64,000 nucleotides of DNA from CBDCCV01 sp965215025 (GTDB lineage Bacteria > Bacteroidota > Rhodothermia > Rhodothermales > Salinibacteraceae), in contig CBDCCV010000002.1 of the NCBI GenBank assembly GCA_965215025.1, positions 186,001 to 250,000 of the forward strand. The letters are read 5' to 3'. A program made the position numbers and the translations under genes. The stretch's first letter is position 1. Every line of letters begins with the position of its first letter. The notes below the pieces were generated by a model. It saw only the letters and a program-made list of their open reading frames with translations. It did not search any database and had not been told where the DNA came from. This document shows positions 28,719 through 37,041 of the stretch, piece by piece.

Positions 28719-29576
28719 ATGCCTACCATCGGTGACTACGCCTTGCACGCCATCGAAATGGGCCGCTTTGGCCTGGACGGCGGGGCCATGTTCGGCATAG
28801 TGCCCAAGACGCTCTGGGAGAAGAAGACGCAGCCGGACGCCGAGAACCGCATCCCGCTCCACATGCGCTGCCTGCTCCTCGACGGCACGGACCGGCTCAT
28901 CCTCATCGACGCCGGCATCGGGGACAAACTCAGCGAGAAGGAGCGCCGCATTTACGCCGTCGATCACAGCCGCCACAGCCTGGCCTCGTCCTTCGAGGCG
29001 GCCGGCTTTGCTTTCGAGGACGTGACGGACGTGATCCTCACGCATCTGCACTTCGACCACTGCGGCGGGGCCACGCGCCAGGCCGAGGACGGAAACCTTG
29101 CCGTCACCTTCCCTAGTGCGCGCTATTATGTACAGCGCCGTCACTGGGAGTGGGCACGGGCCGGCAATGCCAAAGAGGCGGCTTCCTTCCTGGAAAAAAA
29201 CATCGAGCCGCTGGCCGCCTCCGGTCGCCTCGACCTCGTGGACGGCAAGACGGAGATCTTCCCCGGCGTTACCGTCCTGCCCGTGAGCGGCCACACCGAG
29301 GCGCAGCAGATGGTCAAGGTCAGCGGGCCGGAAGGCACGCTCGTCTACGTGGCCGACCTGATCCCGACGCTCGCGCACCTGAAGCCCGCCTGGGTGATGG
29401 CGTACGACGTCGATCCGCTAGCGACTATCGAAGAGAAGGAAGCTTTTTTGGAAGAGGCCGAGCGCGAAGGCTGGCACCTTTTCTTCGAGCACGACCCGGA
29501 GGTGGCCGTCGCCAGCCTGGAGCGCACCGATGGGGGCATTGGCGCTACGCACCTGCGCGCGCTCGATGAGTTCTGA
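28719..29576 (+). CDS. MBL-fold metallo-hydrolase
   Basis: Protein of 285 residues with the metallo-beta-lactamase fold: LILIDAGIG, the zinc motif THLHFDHCGG, a further zinc-binding His in VLPVSGHTEAQ and Asp in VYVADLIPT. The domain covers the whole protein, as in quorum-quenching lactonase-like and other hydrolases. The specific substrate cannot be inferred. The gene stands alone between two regions of ordinary intergenic sequence. Confidence 0.9.
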   Translation: MPTIGDYALHAIEMGRFGLDGGAMFGIVPKTLWEKKTQPDAENRIPLHMRCLLLDGTDRLILIDAGIGDKLSEKERRIYAVDHSRHSLASSFEAAGFAFEDVTDVILTHLHFDHCGGATRQAEDGNLAVTFPSARYYVQRRHWEWARAGNAKEAASFLEKNIEPLAASGRLDLVDGKTEIFPGVTVLPVSGHTEAQQMVKVSGPEGTLVYVADLIPTLAHLKPAWVMAYDVDPLATIEEKEAFLEEAEREGWHLFFEHDPEVAVASLERTDGGIGATHLRALDEF

Positions 29577-29727
29577 TCCGCGTCGCAACACATCCGCATA
29601 AAGACAGTTAGCGCAAGCGCCAGGTCAGAACTTTTTCACAAAGCAGGTCTGGTGTTTGCAACGGGAGGGGGTCCCGCGTTACCACGACGATCTCAGCGTT
29701 TACACCAACCCGTAGTTACGTACTTAC

Positions 29728-29997
29728 ATGGAAACCTTGCCAAATGGTAACAACCTACCCAATGAAGCACGCGCTACGCTCTCAACCGTCTGCCACAACG
29801 TAAACAATCCATTGTCTGTGATCGCGGGGAACGCGCAGCTTTTGCTCGAGCTGGCACGGGCGATGGACCTCGGCGAGGAGTTCACGGAACCGATCCAGGA
29901 CATCGAGCGCGCCGGCCACCGCATCGAAGGACTGCTTCAGAGGCTGGAGCCGGCCGAGCGCCAGAATGCGCCCTACCCGATGTCCCCCCTCTCCTAA
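29728..29997 (+). CDS. Stand-alone HisKA-like (histidine phosphoacceptor) protein
   Basis: Protein of 89 residues that looks like a histidine-kinase dimerisation domain on its own: an H-box CHNVNNPLSVIAGNAQLLLE and a second helix (EFTEPIQDIERAGHRIEGLLQRLE). No ATPase domain follows, because a stop lies at 29997 and the downstream sequence is not coding. It might be a phosphotransfer or inhibitor protein, or a remnant. The frame is intact and starts at a good ATG. Confidence 0.6.
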   Translation: METLPNGNNLPNEARATLSTVCHNVNNPLSVIAGNAQLLLELARAMDLGEEFTEPIQDIERAGHRIEGLLQRLEPAERQNAPYPMSPLS

Positions 29998-30430
29998 GAA
30001 GCTCTGCCTCGGCGTGCCGAGTCTTGTGCGTTGCCGGCCCGCCTCTTATCTTCTGAATGCCGCGTCCGGGAGCACCCTGGCGGACAACGGATGACTCTTA
30101 CACAGCATCCGGAAGAATAGGAAAGGACGGTTGCTTGCCGCGCGCATGTAGTTCACCCTTAAGCGAAGCACCTCTCAGCTTATAGAGACTTAGCTACGAA
30201 CGTGGCGCCCGCACGACGCAGGCGCCACTGCCAAACAGATTGCCCCGAGGCGTGCCCCGCCACCCGCCGGAAACGTGAGCCGCAGCCGTGCGCTTTGGCC
30301 CATATGTCGGTGCAAGCCTGCGCACGTTGGCGTGCCTCCTGGCCGCATTTCGGGGTGCGGGCCGGCGCCCCGCTCTGTTTCGCGCAATGCTTCGTAGCTC
30401 CCCCCTCATCCCCTCTCAAGGTGCTTCCTG
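29998..30430. other. Gene-free stretch upstream of porV
   Basis: 433 bases. A promoter-like TTG at 30024-30026 is followed after 20 bases by TATCTT at 30047-30052. The sequence to 30430 is structured and GC-rich near 30200-30380. I found no rRNA, tRNA, tmRNA, RNase P or SRP RNA signature. A long 5' leader or an unannotated small RNA remains possible. Confidence 0.35.
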
Positions 30431-31594
30431 ATGAATCACGTCTCTTTTCTCGCCGCGTCACGTCGCGCCCGCGTTGCGTTTCAGGTCCTGGCTGCGGCTC
30501 TTTTCTTAAGCGCCGCGCTGGTCGCGCCGGCGCAGGCGCAGTTCAGCGGCTCGGCCGTGCCGTTCCTGCGCATCGAGCCGGACAGCCGCTCGGCCGCCAT
30601 GGGCAACTCCGGCGTGGCCCTGGCTGACAACGTCAACGCCATCTACTGGAACCCGGCCGGCCTCGCCTTTCAGCGCGGCGCCGAGATCGCCCTCACGCAC
30701 GCGAACTGGCTCCCGGAATTCCCTGACGCCAACCTCTTCTACGAGTACCTCACGGGTAAGTACCACGTGGACGGCGTGGGCACCTTTGGTGGGCACGTGA
30801 CCTACTTCAACCTCGGCGAGCATGAGCTGCGCATCGGCCCCGGTGAGGACGGGCTGCTTGGCGACTTCCGCTCCTACGAGTTTGCCGTGGGCGCCTCCTA
30901 CGGACGCCAGCTTAGCGAGACGTTCGCCATTGGCACGGGCGCGCGCATGATCTACTCGAAGCTCGCCAGCGAGGACACGCAAGGGAACACCATCGACCCC
31001 GGCACTTCGTTCGGTATTGACTTGGCGGCGCTCTACCGCACGCGCCCCTTTACGCTCGGCTCCACGCAGACGACGTTCTCGGCCGGCGCCAACCTCGCCA
31101 ACTTCGGCCCCGCCATCACCTACGTCGAAGAGGCCTCGTCCATTCCCACGAACCTGCGCGTGGGCTACGCCTTTACGTTCGACTTCGACGAGTACAACTC
31201 GCTCACCTTCACGAACGATTTCAATAAGCTCCTCACGCGCAGCGACACGACCGCCGACGGCTTCTACGACGCCGATGGGCCGTTCCAAGCGCTCTTTAGC
31301 TCGTGGGGAGCGGCTACGGTGGTGCAGGGCGAGGAGGCCAACGAGGTGAGCGCGCTCGACCAGATTATCATTGGGACGGGCCTGGAGTACTGGTACAACC
31401 AGCTTTTCGCGCTGCGCACGGGCTACTTCTACGAGCACCCGGACAACGGCAACCGCCAGCTCTTGACCTTCGGCGCGGGCCTGCGTTACAACATCGTGGG
31501 GGTGGACTTCTCCTACATCTACGCGCTTGAGGAGGACAGCCCGCTCTCCGGCCAGATGCGCTTCTCGCTCCTGATCGACTTCGCGCAGCAGTGA
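30431..31594 (+). CDS. PorV/PorQ-family outer-membrane protein (T9SS-associated)
   Basis: Protein of 387 residues. A signal peptide ends AQAQ, then a UPF0164/FadL-type start: FLRIEPDSRSAAMGNSGVALADNVNAIYWNPAGLAF. The rest is beta-barrel with a terminal strand MRFSLLIDFAQQ. Members include PorV, which helps T9SS cargo attach to the cell surface, and PorQ. A T9SS cargo protein (60059-61081) elsewhere in the window supports a working T9SS. An intrinsic terminator follows. Confidence 0.88.
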   Translation: MNHVSFLAASRRARVAFQVLAAALFLSAALVAPAQAQFSGSAVPFLRIEPDSRSAAMGNSGVALADNVNAIYWNPAGLAFQRGAEIALTHANWLPEFPDANLFYEYLTGKYHVDGVGTFGGHVTYFNLGEHELRIGPGEDGLLGDFRSYEFAVGASYGRQLSETFAIGTGARMIYSKLASEDTQGNTIDPGTSFGIDLAALYRTRPFTLGSTQTTFSAGANLANFGPAITYVEEASSIPTNLRVGYAFTFDFDEYNSLTFTNDFNKLLTRSDTTADGFYDADGPFQALFSSWGAATVVQGEEANEVSALDQIIIGTGLEYWYNQLFALRTGYFYEHPDNGNRQLLTFGAGLRYNIVGVDFSYIYALEEDSPLSGQMRFSLLIDFAQQ

Positions 31595-31618
31595 CGCGCG
31601 GCGTCGCCACCGCAACAG

Positions 31619-31655
31619 AAAGGCCGGGCCTCCTCACGGGGTCCGGCCTTTTTTT
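31619..31655 (+). terminator. Intrinsic terminator after porV-type gene
   Basis: AAAGGCCGG (31619-31627) pairs with CCGGCCTTT (31643-31651), a 9-bp perfect stem with a 15-base loop, followed by a T-run to 31655. This is the clearest intrinsic terminator in the window. Confidence 0.85.
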
Positions 31656-31949
31656 GTGGCTCCTAAGAAGCAGGAACGACCGAAGCGGATGGCTGCGAAG
31701 CAGCTTCAGCCGAGTCCGGCAAAAGCGCCAGCGCTGCGGCGGTTGAAGCGCCGCTCCCGTTCCTCAAGGCGCAGCCAGCACGCGTGCCGAGGCGCGCACG
31801 CCCTCCGGGCGGCAGTGGCATCCATTGAATCGCTCTGTAGCGAGCAGGTAGACGGACCAGAAACCCGCTTCGCTTCCTAAGAGCCTTGCTTTTGTCGCCG
31901 CCCGTCGTCTATCGTCCATCGTCCTCTTTCTTCACGCCCCCCGCGCGCC
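31656..31949. other. Intergenic sequence between porV-type gene and gntK
   Basis: About 290 bases rich in short self-complementary words (for example GCTGCGAAGCAGCTTCAGC). It ends with GTCGTCTATCGTCCATCGTCC before gntK, a word related to one arm of the 9780-9838 hairpin. No gene seen. Confidence 0.35.
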
Positions 31950-32507
31950 ATGGTTATCCTCTTGATGGGCGTTTCCGGCTCCGGCAAGACAACCATCGGC
32001 GAGATGCTGGCCGAGAGCCTGGGCTGGCCCTACCACGACGCCGACGCCTTCCATCCGCCCGAGAACGTCGAGAAGATGGGGCAGGGCCACGCCCTCACCG
32101 ACGCCGACCGCGCGCCCTGGCTACGGGCCATCCGCTGCTGCGTTCAGGAGGCGGTCAAGGCGGGCGAGAGCGCCGTGATCTCGTGTTCGGCCTTGAAGCA
32201 GGCGTACCGCGACTTCCTCTTCAGAGGGTTCGGCGATGGGCAGAAGAGCGCCAGCGCACGCTGCGAGGTGTGCCTGGTCTACCTCGAAGGCAGCGAGGCG
32301 CTGATCCGCGAGCGCGTGACGGGCCGCAAAGGGCACTTCGCCAAGGAGAGCCTCGTGGAGAGCCAGTTCGCCGCGCTCGAAGAGCCGACGGGCGCCGTCA
32401 CCGTGAGCGTAGACCAGCCGCCCGAGCGCGTAGTCGAGGCCATCAAGGAGGCGTTCGGGCTGGGTTCGGGAAAGGAAGAGCCGAGGAGCCGAGGAGCCGA
32501 AGAGTAA
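31950..32507 (+). CDS. gntK: Gluconokinase
   Basis: Protein of 185 residues. The P-loop GVSGSGKTTIGEML is followed by the gluconokinase-specific DADAFHPPENVEKMGQGHALTDADRAPWL and ALKQAYRDFL, plus the lid region RVTGRKGHFAKESLVESQFAALEEP. It phosphorylates gluconate to 6-phosphogluconate. The last 14 residues (GSGKEEPRSRGAEE) lie in a purine-rich repeat arm (GAGCCGAGGAGCCGAGG) and are not typical of the family. Confidence 0.93.
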   Translation: MVILLMGVSGSGKTTIGEMLAESLGWPYHDADAFHPPENVEKMGQGHALTDADRAPWLRAIRCCVQEAVKAGESAVISCSALKQAYRDFLFRGFGDGQKSASARCEVCLVYLEGSEALIRERVTGRKGHFAKESLVESQFAALEEPTGAVTVSVDQPPERVVEAIKEAFGLGSGKEEPRSRGAEE

Positions 32508-32555
32508 CGAGGGGCGGTCTGCGTCTCCTCGTTTCCTTCGCGCCTCGTTTCCGAC
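32470..32555. repeat. Intergenic purine/pyrimidine hairpin at the end of gntK
   Basis: A purine arm with repeated GAGCCGAG units (overlapping the gntK 3' end) faces CTCCTCGTTTCCTTCG around GGGGCGGTCTGCG. It lies between the convergent gntK and GH15 genes, so it could act as a bidirectional terminator. Confidence 0.55.
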
Positions 32556-32563
32556 AAAAAACC

Positions 32564-34411
32564 TCAGCCGAGCTTGCCGTAGAGTCGGCCGTCGAGCGTG
32601 CGGTCGAGGTTGAAGGCGGCCGAGATGAGCGCCAGGTGCGTGAAGGCCTGCGGGAAGTTCCCTAGCGTCTCGCCGCACGCGCCCGTCTCCTCGCCGTAGA
32701 GGCCGAGGTGGTTGGCGTAGCCGAGCATCTTCTCGAAGATGAGCCGGGCCTCCTTGAGCCGTTGCGGCTCGGTGCGCCCGGCGCGCGTGAGGGCCTCCAC
32801 GAGCCAGAACGTGCACATGTTGAAGGTGCCCTCGTCGCCCTGCATCCCGTCCTCGACGTGGCGGGTGTTGTAGCGGTAGACGAGGCTGTCGAAAAGCAGG
32901 CCGCCCTCCGACGGCGCCCGGCACACCGCGTCGAGCGTGCGGAGCATCCGCGGGTCGTTCGGACTCATGAAGAAGACGAGCGGCATGATGAGGTTCGAGG
33001 CGTCCAGGACGTCGGAGTCGAAGTGCTGCACGAAGGCGCCGCGCTCCTCGTCCCAGCCCTTCTCCATGATCGTGTGGTAGATCTCGTCGCGGGTCGAGCG
33101 CCAGTGCTCGGTGGGGGCGGGGAAGGAGCGCTTTTCGGCCAGGCGCAGGGCGCGGTCGAGGGCCACCCAGCACATCAGCTTGGAGTAGACGAAGTGCTGG
33201 TCACCGCCGCGCACCTCCCAGAGGCCGGCGTCGGGGCGCTGCCAGTTCTCGCACACCCAGTCGATAAAGCGCTTGAGCGTGGTCCAGTAGTCGTAGGAGA
33301 TGGGGGTGCGGTACTTGTTCGAGAGGTAGACGGCGTCGAGGAGTTCGCCGTAGATGTCGAGCTGGAGCTGGTCGTAGGCGCCGTTGCCGATGCGCACAGG
33401 CTTCGAGCCGCGGTAGCCTGAGAGGTGGTCGAGTTCTTCCTCGGAGAGGTCCGTCTCCCCGTCGATGGAGTAGACGATCTGCGGGAGGCCGTCCTCGCAG
33501 CGCGCGCGGATCCACTCCAGAAAGGCGGCGGCCTCTTCGGTAAAGCCGATGCGCATGAAGCCGTAGACGGTAAAGGCCGCGTCGCGCACCCAGGTGTAGC
33601 GGTAGTCCCAGTTGCGCTCGCCGCCGACGTCTTCGGGGAGCGAGCACGTGGGCGCGGCGATGATGGCGCCCGTCGGCTCGTAGGTCATGAGCTTCAAGGC
33701 GAGGGCCGAGCGGTAGACCTGCTCGCGCCAGCGCCCCTCGTAGGTGCAGTGCCCGAGCCACTGGCGCCAGTACCCGATGGTGCGTTCGAGCAGGTCGTTC
33801 TCCTCTTCGGGGTCGAGCGGGGGGACGGGCAGGTCGTCGCCGGTGAGGTCCTCGAGGACGAACGACGCGCGCTCGCCCTGCTCGAGCGTGAAGAGGGCCT
33901 CCACGCCGTCGCCCTCGGGGGCGCACCCGAGCGGCACGTGAGTCGAGAGACCGAGGCCGCGCCCCATGCGCGCGCGGAAGGCGGCGCCGTGCCCGGTGAT
34001 CTCCGTCTTGTGCGCCGTGCGGGCGTAGTCAAAGGCCGGGCGGCACACCATGCGCACGGGCATCTTCCCCCGGATGGACTCCACGCGGCGGATGAGCCGG
34101 GTGCGCGCGCGTTCCTTCTTGCGCGCGCCCACGGGCATGTAGTCGATCACCTCAACGACGCCCTCTTCGGCCAAAAAGCGCGTGATGAGGACGTTCGTCT
34201 CTGGCCAGTAGAGCTGCCGCTGCGTCACGCCGCCGTCGGCCGGGGCGATCTGGAAGACGCCGCCTTTCTCGTCGTCGAGGAGGGCGGCAAAGACGGAGGG
34301 GCTGTCGAACTTCGGCCAGCAGAGCCAGTCGATGGCGCCGTTGATGCCGACGAGCGCCGCCGTGCGCATGTTGCCGATGAGGCCGTGTTCCTCGATGGGG
34401 AGGTAGCTCAT
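32564..34411 (-). CDS. Glycoside hydrolase family 15 protein
   Basis: Protein of 615 residues. It starts with the GH15 N-terminal beta-domain (LPIEEHGLIGNMRTAALVGINGAIDWLCWPKFDSP) and continues into the (alpha/alpha)6 barrel with NWDYRYTWVRDAAFTVYGFM, GLWEVRGGDQHFVYSKLMCWVALDRA and EGTFNMCTFWLVEALTRAGR, the latter holding the general-base region. Related proteins include glucoamylases and trehalases, and the substrate is likely an alpha-glucan or trehalose. No signal peptide, so cytoplasmic. Confidence 0.92.
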   Translation of the reverse strand: MSYLPIEEHGLIGNMRTAALVGINGAIDWLCWPKFDSPSVFAALLDDEKGGVFQIAPADGGVTQRQLYWPETNVLITRFLAEEGVVEVIDYMPVGARKKERARTRLIRRVESIRGKMPVRMVCRPAFDYARTAHKTEITGHGAAFRARMGRGLGLSTHVPLGCAPEGDGVEALFTLEQGERASFVLEDLTGDDLPVPPLDPEEENDLLERTIGYWRQWLGHCTYEGRWREQVYRSALALKLMTYEPTGAIIAAPTCSLPEDVGGERNWDYRYTWVRDAAFTVYGFMRIGFTEEAAAFLEWIRARCEDGLPQIVYSIDGETDLSEEELDHLSGYRGSKPVRIGNGAYDQLQLDIYGELLDAVYLSNKYRTPISYDYWTTLKRFIDWVCENWQRPDAGLWEVRGGDQHFVYSKLMCWVALDRALRLAEKRSFPAPTEHWRSTRDEIYHTIMEKGWDEERGAFVQHFDSDVLDASNLIMPLVFFMSPNDPRMLRTLDAVCRAPSEGGLLFDSLVYRYNTRHVEDGMQGDEGTFNMCTFWLVEALTRAGRTEPQRLKEARLIFEKMLGYANHLGLYGEETGACGETLGNFPQAFTHLALISAAFNLDRTLDGRLYGKLG

Positions 34412-34512
34412 GGGGAAAGGGTGAGTGGGGGGAGGGCGAGGGGGAGGGAAAAGACGGGAAATTGCAGATCAAGAACAATCGCCCTTTCTCCCGTGCGTCC
34501 CTTCCCCAAACG
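34412..34512. repeat. Intergenic purine/pyrimidine hairpin upstream of the GH15 gene
   Basis: GGGAAAGGG near 34413 and GGGGGAGGGAAAAGACGGG near 34440-34460 face CCCTTTCTCCCGTGCGTCCCTTCCCC near 34482-34507. On the minus-strand transcript the G/A-rich arm comes first and the C/T-rich arm ends at the GH15 start codon. Confidence 0.6.
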
Positions 34513-35295
34513 CTATCCCATGAAGAGCGACTGCGCGCCATCGATCCAGACGGGCGTGCCGGTAATCAAGCTGGCTCGGTCGGAGGCGAGGAAGGCCACA
34601 AGCTCGGCCACTTTTTCCGGGTCGCCCGCCTGGCCGTGGGTGAGGGGGAGCTTGCCCTCGGGGTAGTCCACCGGGTAGCCGGCGTGCTCGAGGTCGTCGC
34701 GCTCGGTGTGGTCCTCGATCTCGGTGGCGATCATGCCGGGGCAGATCACGTTGACGCGGGTCCTCGCCGGGGCAAGTTCGAGCGCGAGCATCTTAGCCAG
34801 CGCCAGCTGCCCGGCTTTGGAGGTGGCGTACGCCGTGGCGCCGGTCAGGCTGAAGTCGCGCGTGCCGTTGACCGAGGCCGTGACGACGATGGAGCCGCCG
34901 CCCTGCTCTTTGAGATGCGGGACGGCGTGCTTGAGCGTGAGGAACGTGCCCGTCAGGTTCGTGGAGAGCGTCTTCTGCCAGTCCTCCAGCTCTAGCTCCT
35001 CGATGGGCGCCCAGCGCCCGTTCACGCCCGCGTTCGCAAACACGACGTCGAGCCGCCCGAAGCGCTCCAGCGTTTTTTCGTACGCGCGCACGACGGCTTC
35101 GGGATCGGAGACGTCGCATTCGAGCGGAAGCGCCTCGCCGCCATTTTCTCGGATGGCCTCGGCCACCGGCTCGACGTGACCCAGCGTGCGCGAGCACACG
35201 GCCACGCGCGCGCCCTCGGCGGCCAGCTTTTTCGCCGCGGCCTCACCGATGCCAGAGGAGCCGCCCGTGACGAATGCTACTTTGCCGTTCAACAT
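34513..35295 (-). CDS. Short-chain dehydrogenase/reductase
   Basis: Protein of 260 residues starting MLNGKVAFVTGGSSGIGEAAAKKL. It has the TGxxxGIG cofactor motif, NAGVNG, the catalytic Ser in VVTASVNGT and the YxxxK pair in AYATSKAGQLAL. It fits the classical SDR family of 3-ketoacyl-ACP reductase/glucose dehydrogenase type. The substrate is not identifiable. The ATG at 35295 is used; the long upstream frame crosses the palindrome at 35329. Confidence 0.93.
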   Translation of the reverse strand: MLNGKVAFVTGGSSGIGEAAAKKLAAEGARVAVCSRTLGHVEPVAEAIRENGGEALPLECDVSDPEAVVRAYEKTLERFGRLDVVFANAGVNGRWAPIEELELEDWQKTLSTNLTGTFLTLKHAVPHLKEQGGGSIVVTASVNGTRDFSLTGATAYATSKAGQLALAKMLALELAPARTRVNVICPGMIATEIEDHTERDDLEHAGYPVDYPEGKLPLTHGQAGDPEKVAELVAFLASDRASLITGTPVWIDGAQSLFMG

Positions 35296-35328
35296 GGATG
35301 ATGCACAGCGTGGTGAGAATAGATGTAG

Positions 35329-35348
35329 GGGCACGGTGCACCGTGCCC
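35329..35348. repeat. Perfect 20-base palindrome
   Basis: GGGCACGGTGCACCGTGCCC is a perfect palindrome in the short gap between the CoA-binding gene and the SDR gene. The surrounding words (GTAGGGGCACGG) belong to a type of short palindromic element that is common between genes in many bacteria. A related half-site occurs near 38892 (GTAGGGGCACGG). Confidence 0.85.
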
Positions 35349-35363
35349 TGGGCGAGCGCGGCC

Positions 35364-35792
35364 TCAACCGAGGAGCCGCGCGTGCTCGACCATGATGCAG
35401 CGGTTCTTGACGTACGGCAGACCGGCCTCTTCGGCGAGCGCCTGCGCCTCGGTGGAGGAAACGCCAAGCTGCGTCCACACCAGCGGCTTGGTGCCGGTGG
35501 CCTCGGCGCGCGCGGCAGCGTCCTCGACCATCGCCGCCGTGTGCTCCGGCCGGCGGAAGACGTTGACGATGTCTACCCCGACCTCCTCCGGGATGCCCTG
35601 CACGTCCGGATAGCACCGCTCGCCGAGCAGTTCTTCGGCGTACGGATTCACAGGAATGACGCGGTAGCCGGCCTCTTGCAGGTAGCGCGCGATCTTGTGG
35701 CTCGTGCGCGTAGGCCGCTTCGAGCAGCCCACCACGGCAATGGTCCGGGCCGATTGAAGGGCGGCGCGGGGATCTTCTGTCGTCTTCGTCAT
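35364..35792 (-). CDS. CoA-binding domain protein (YccU-like)
   Basis: Protein of 142 residues with the Rossmann-type CoA-binding domain: TIAVVGCSKRPTRTSHKIARYLQEAGYRVIPVNP, then VDIVNVFRRPEHT and WTQLGVSSTEA. Length is typical of the stand-alone proteins of this family, and its physiological role is unknown. The start at 35792 (MTKTTEDPRA) avoids a long unrelated extension. Confidence 0.88.
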   Translation of the reverse strand: MTKTTEDPRAALQSARTIAVVGCSKRPTRTSHKIARYLQEAGYRVIPVNPYAEELLGERCYPDVQGIPEEVGVDIVNVFRRPEHTAAMVEDAAARAEATGTKPLVWTQLGVSSTEAQALAEEAGLPYVKNRCIMVEHARLLG

Positions 35793-35914
35793 GGGAGGGG
35801 TGCGGCGTGCAGAATGGCGTGCGCTGGCGAACGGCATTCCCAAACCCACACCGGCACGGCCAGGGTCCGGATACGATGCGCGCCGCCGAGAAAGTCTCGC
35901 TTGCGTAGCGGCCA

Positions 35915-37039
35915 TCAGGAGAAGCCGGCGCCCCGCCTGCGCTGGCGCAGAAGGAGCCACAGGAAAAACGGCCCGCCCACGAGCGCCGTCACAATGCCGA
36001 TGGGCAGCTCCGCCGGGGCCACCACCGTGCGCGCGAGGAGGTCCGCGCCCAGCAGCAGCGCCCCGCCCAGGAGCGCCGAGCCGGGCAAAAGGGTGCGGTG
36101 GTCCGGCCCCAGCGCAAGGCGCAAGAGGTGCGGCACGACCAGCCCGACGAAGCCGATGATGCCGCTCACGGCCACCGCCGCGCCCACGGCCAGCGCCGAC
36201 AGCGCAATGACGAGCCGCTTGAGGCGCTGCGTCTCAACGCCGAGGTGCCGCGCCTCCGCCTCGCCCAAGAGCATGGCGTTCAAGGGCCGCGCCAGGAACG
36301 GCGCCGCGCCGACGCACACGAGGATGCACGGCGCCACCACGGCAAGAGACTGCCACGTCGCCCCGCCGAGGCTGCCGAGCGTCCAGAACATGAGGTCGCG
36401 CAGCTGGTCGTCGTCAGCGATGAACGTCATCAGCCCCGTGCCGGCGCCGGCCACGGCGTTGATGGCGATGCCGGCCAAGAGCATCGTCGCCACCGAGGTG
36501 CGCCCGCCGGCCGTGGCGAGGCGGTAGACGACCACCGTGGCGAGCGCCCCGCCCGCAAACGCCGCCGCTGGCAGCAGCGTCGCGCCCAGCGTGGCCGAGA
36601 GGCCGCCGGCGAGCGTCCCGCCAAGCACGATCACGACGACGGCCGCGAGCGCCGCGCCGCTGGAGACGCCGATGAGGCCGGGGTCGGCCAGTGGGTTGCG
36701 GAAAAGACCCTGCATGGCCGCCCCGCTCACCGCCAGCCCCGCGCCCACGACGACGCCCAGCACCACGCGCGGCAGGCGGATGCCCCAGAGCACCATCGCC
36801 TGGCGCGCCTCGAAGCCCCACGGCAGCGCGATTCCCACGCGGTCGGCCAGGATGGCGAGCACCTGCCCCGGCGCAATCGCCACCGCGCCCACGCCCACCG
36901 ACGCCACGGCCGTGCCGAGGAGCAGCAGCGCGAGACCGCCCAGCGCCAGCCGTCCGCGCCACCGACGCCGACTGAGCAGCGACGATGCCGGAGCGACGGC
37001 GGCGTGTTGGGACTTTTCGAGCGTAGGCGCGGCGTCCAT
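35915..37039 (-). CDS. hmuU: Haem/iron ABC transporter permease (FecCD family)
   Basis: Protein of 374 residues with ten predicted helices. The core motif GAAMQGLFRNPLADPGLIGVSSGAALAA is typical of BtuC/HmuU permeases, and the ATPase-contact segment is GEAEARHLGV. It starts 2 bases after hmuT, and an hmuV-type ATPase and an HmuY/HmuR pair lie upstream, so haem import is the probable role. Confidence 0.9.
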   Translation of the reverse strand: MDAAPTLEKSQHAAVAPASSLLSRRRWRGRLALGGLALLLLGTAVASVGVGAVAIAPGQVLAILADRVGIALPWGFEARQAMVLWGIRLPRVVLGVVVGAGLAVSGAAMQGLFRNPLADPGLIGVSSGAALAAVVVIVLGGTLAGGLSATLGATLLPAAAFAGGALATVVVYRLATAGGRTSVATMLLAGIAINAVAGAGTGLMTFIADDDQLRDLMFWTLGSLGGATWQSLAVVAPCILVCVGAAPFLARPLNAMLLGEAEARHLGVETQRLKRLVIALSALAVGAAVAVSGIIGFVGLVVPHLLRLALGPDHRTLLPGSALLGGALLLGADLLARTVVAPAELPIGIVTALVGGPFFLWLLLRQRRRGAGFS

Positions 37040-37041
37040 CT

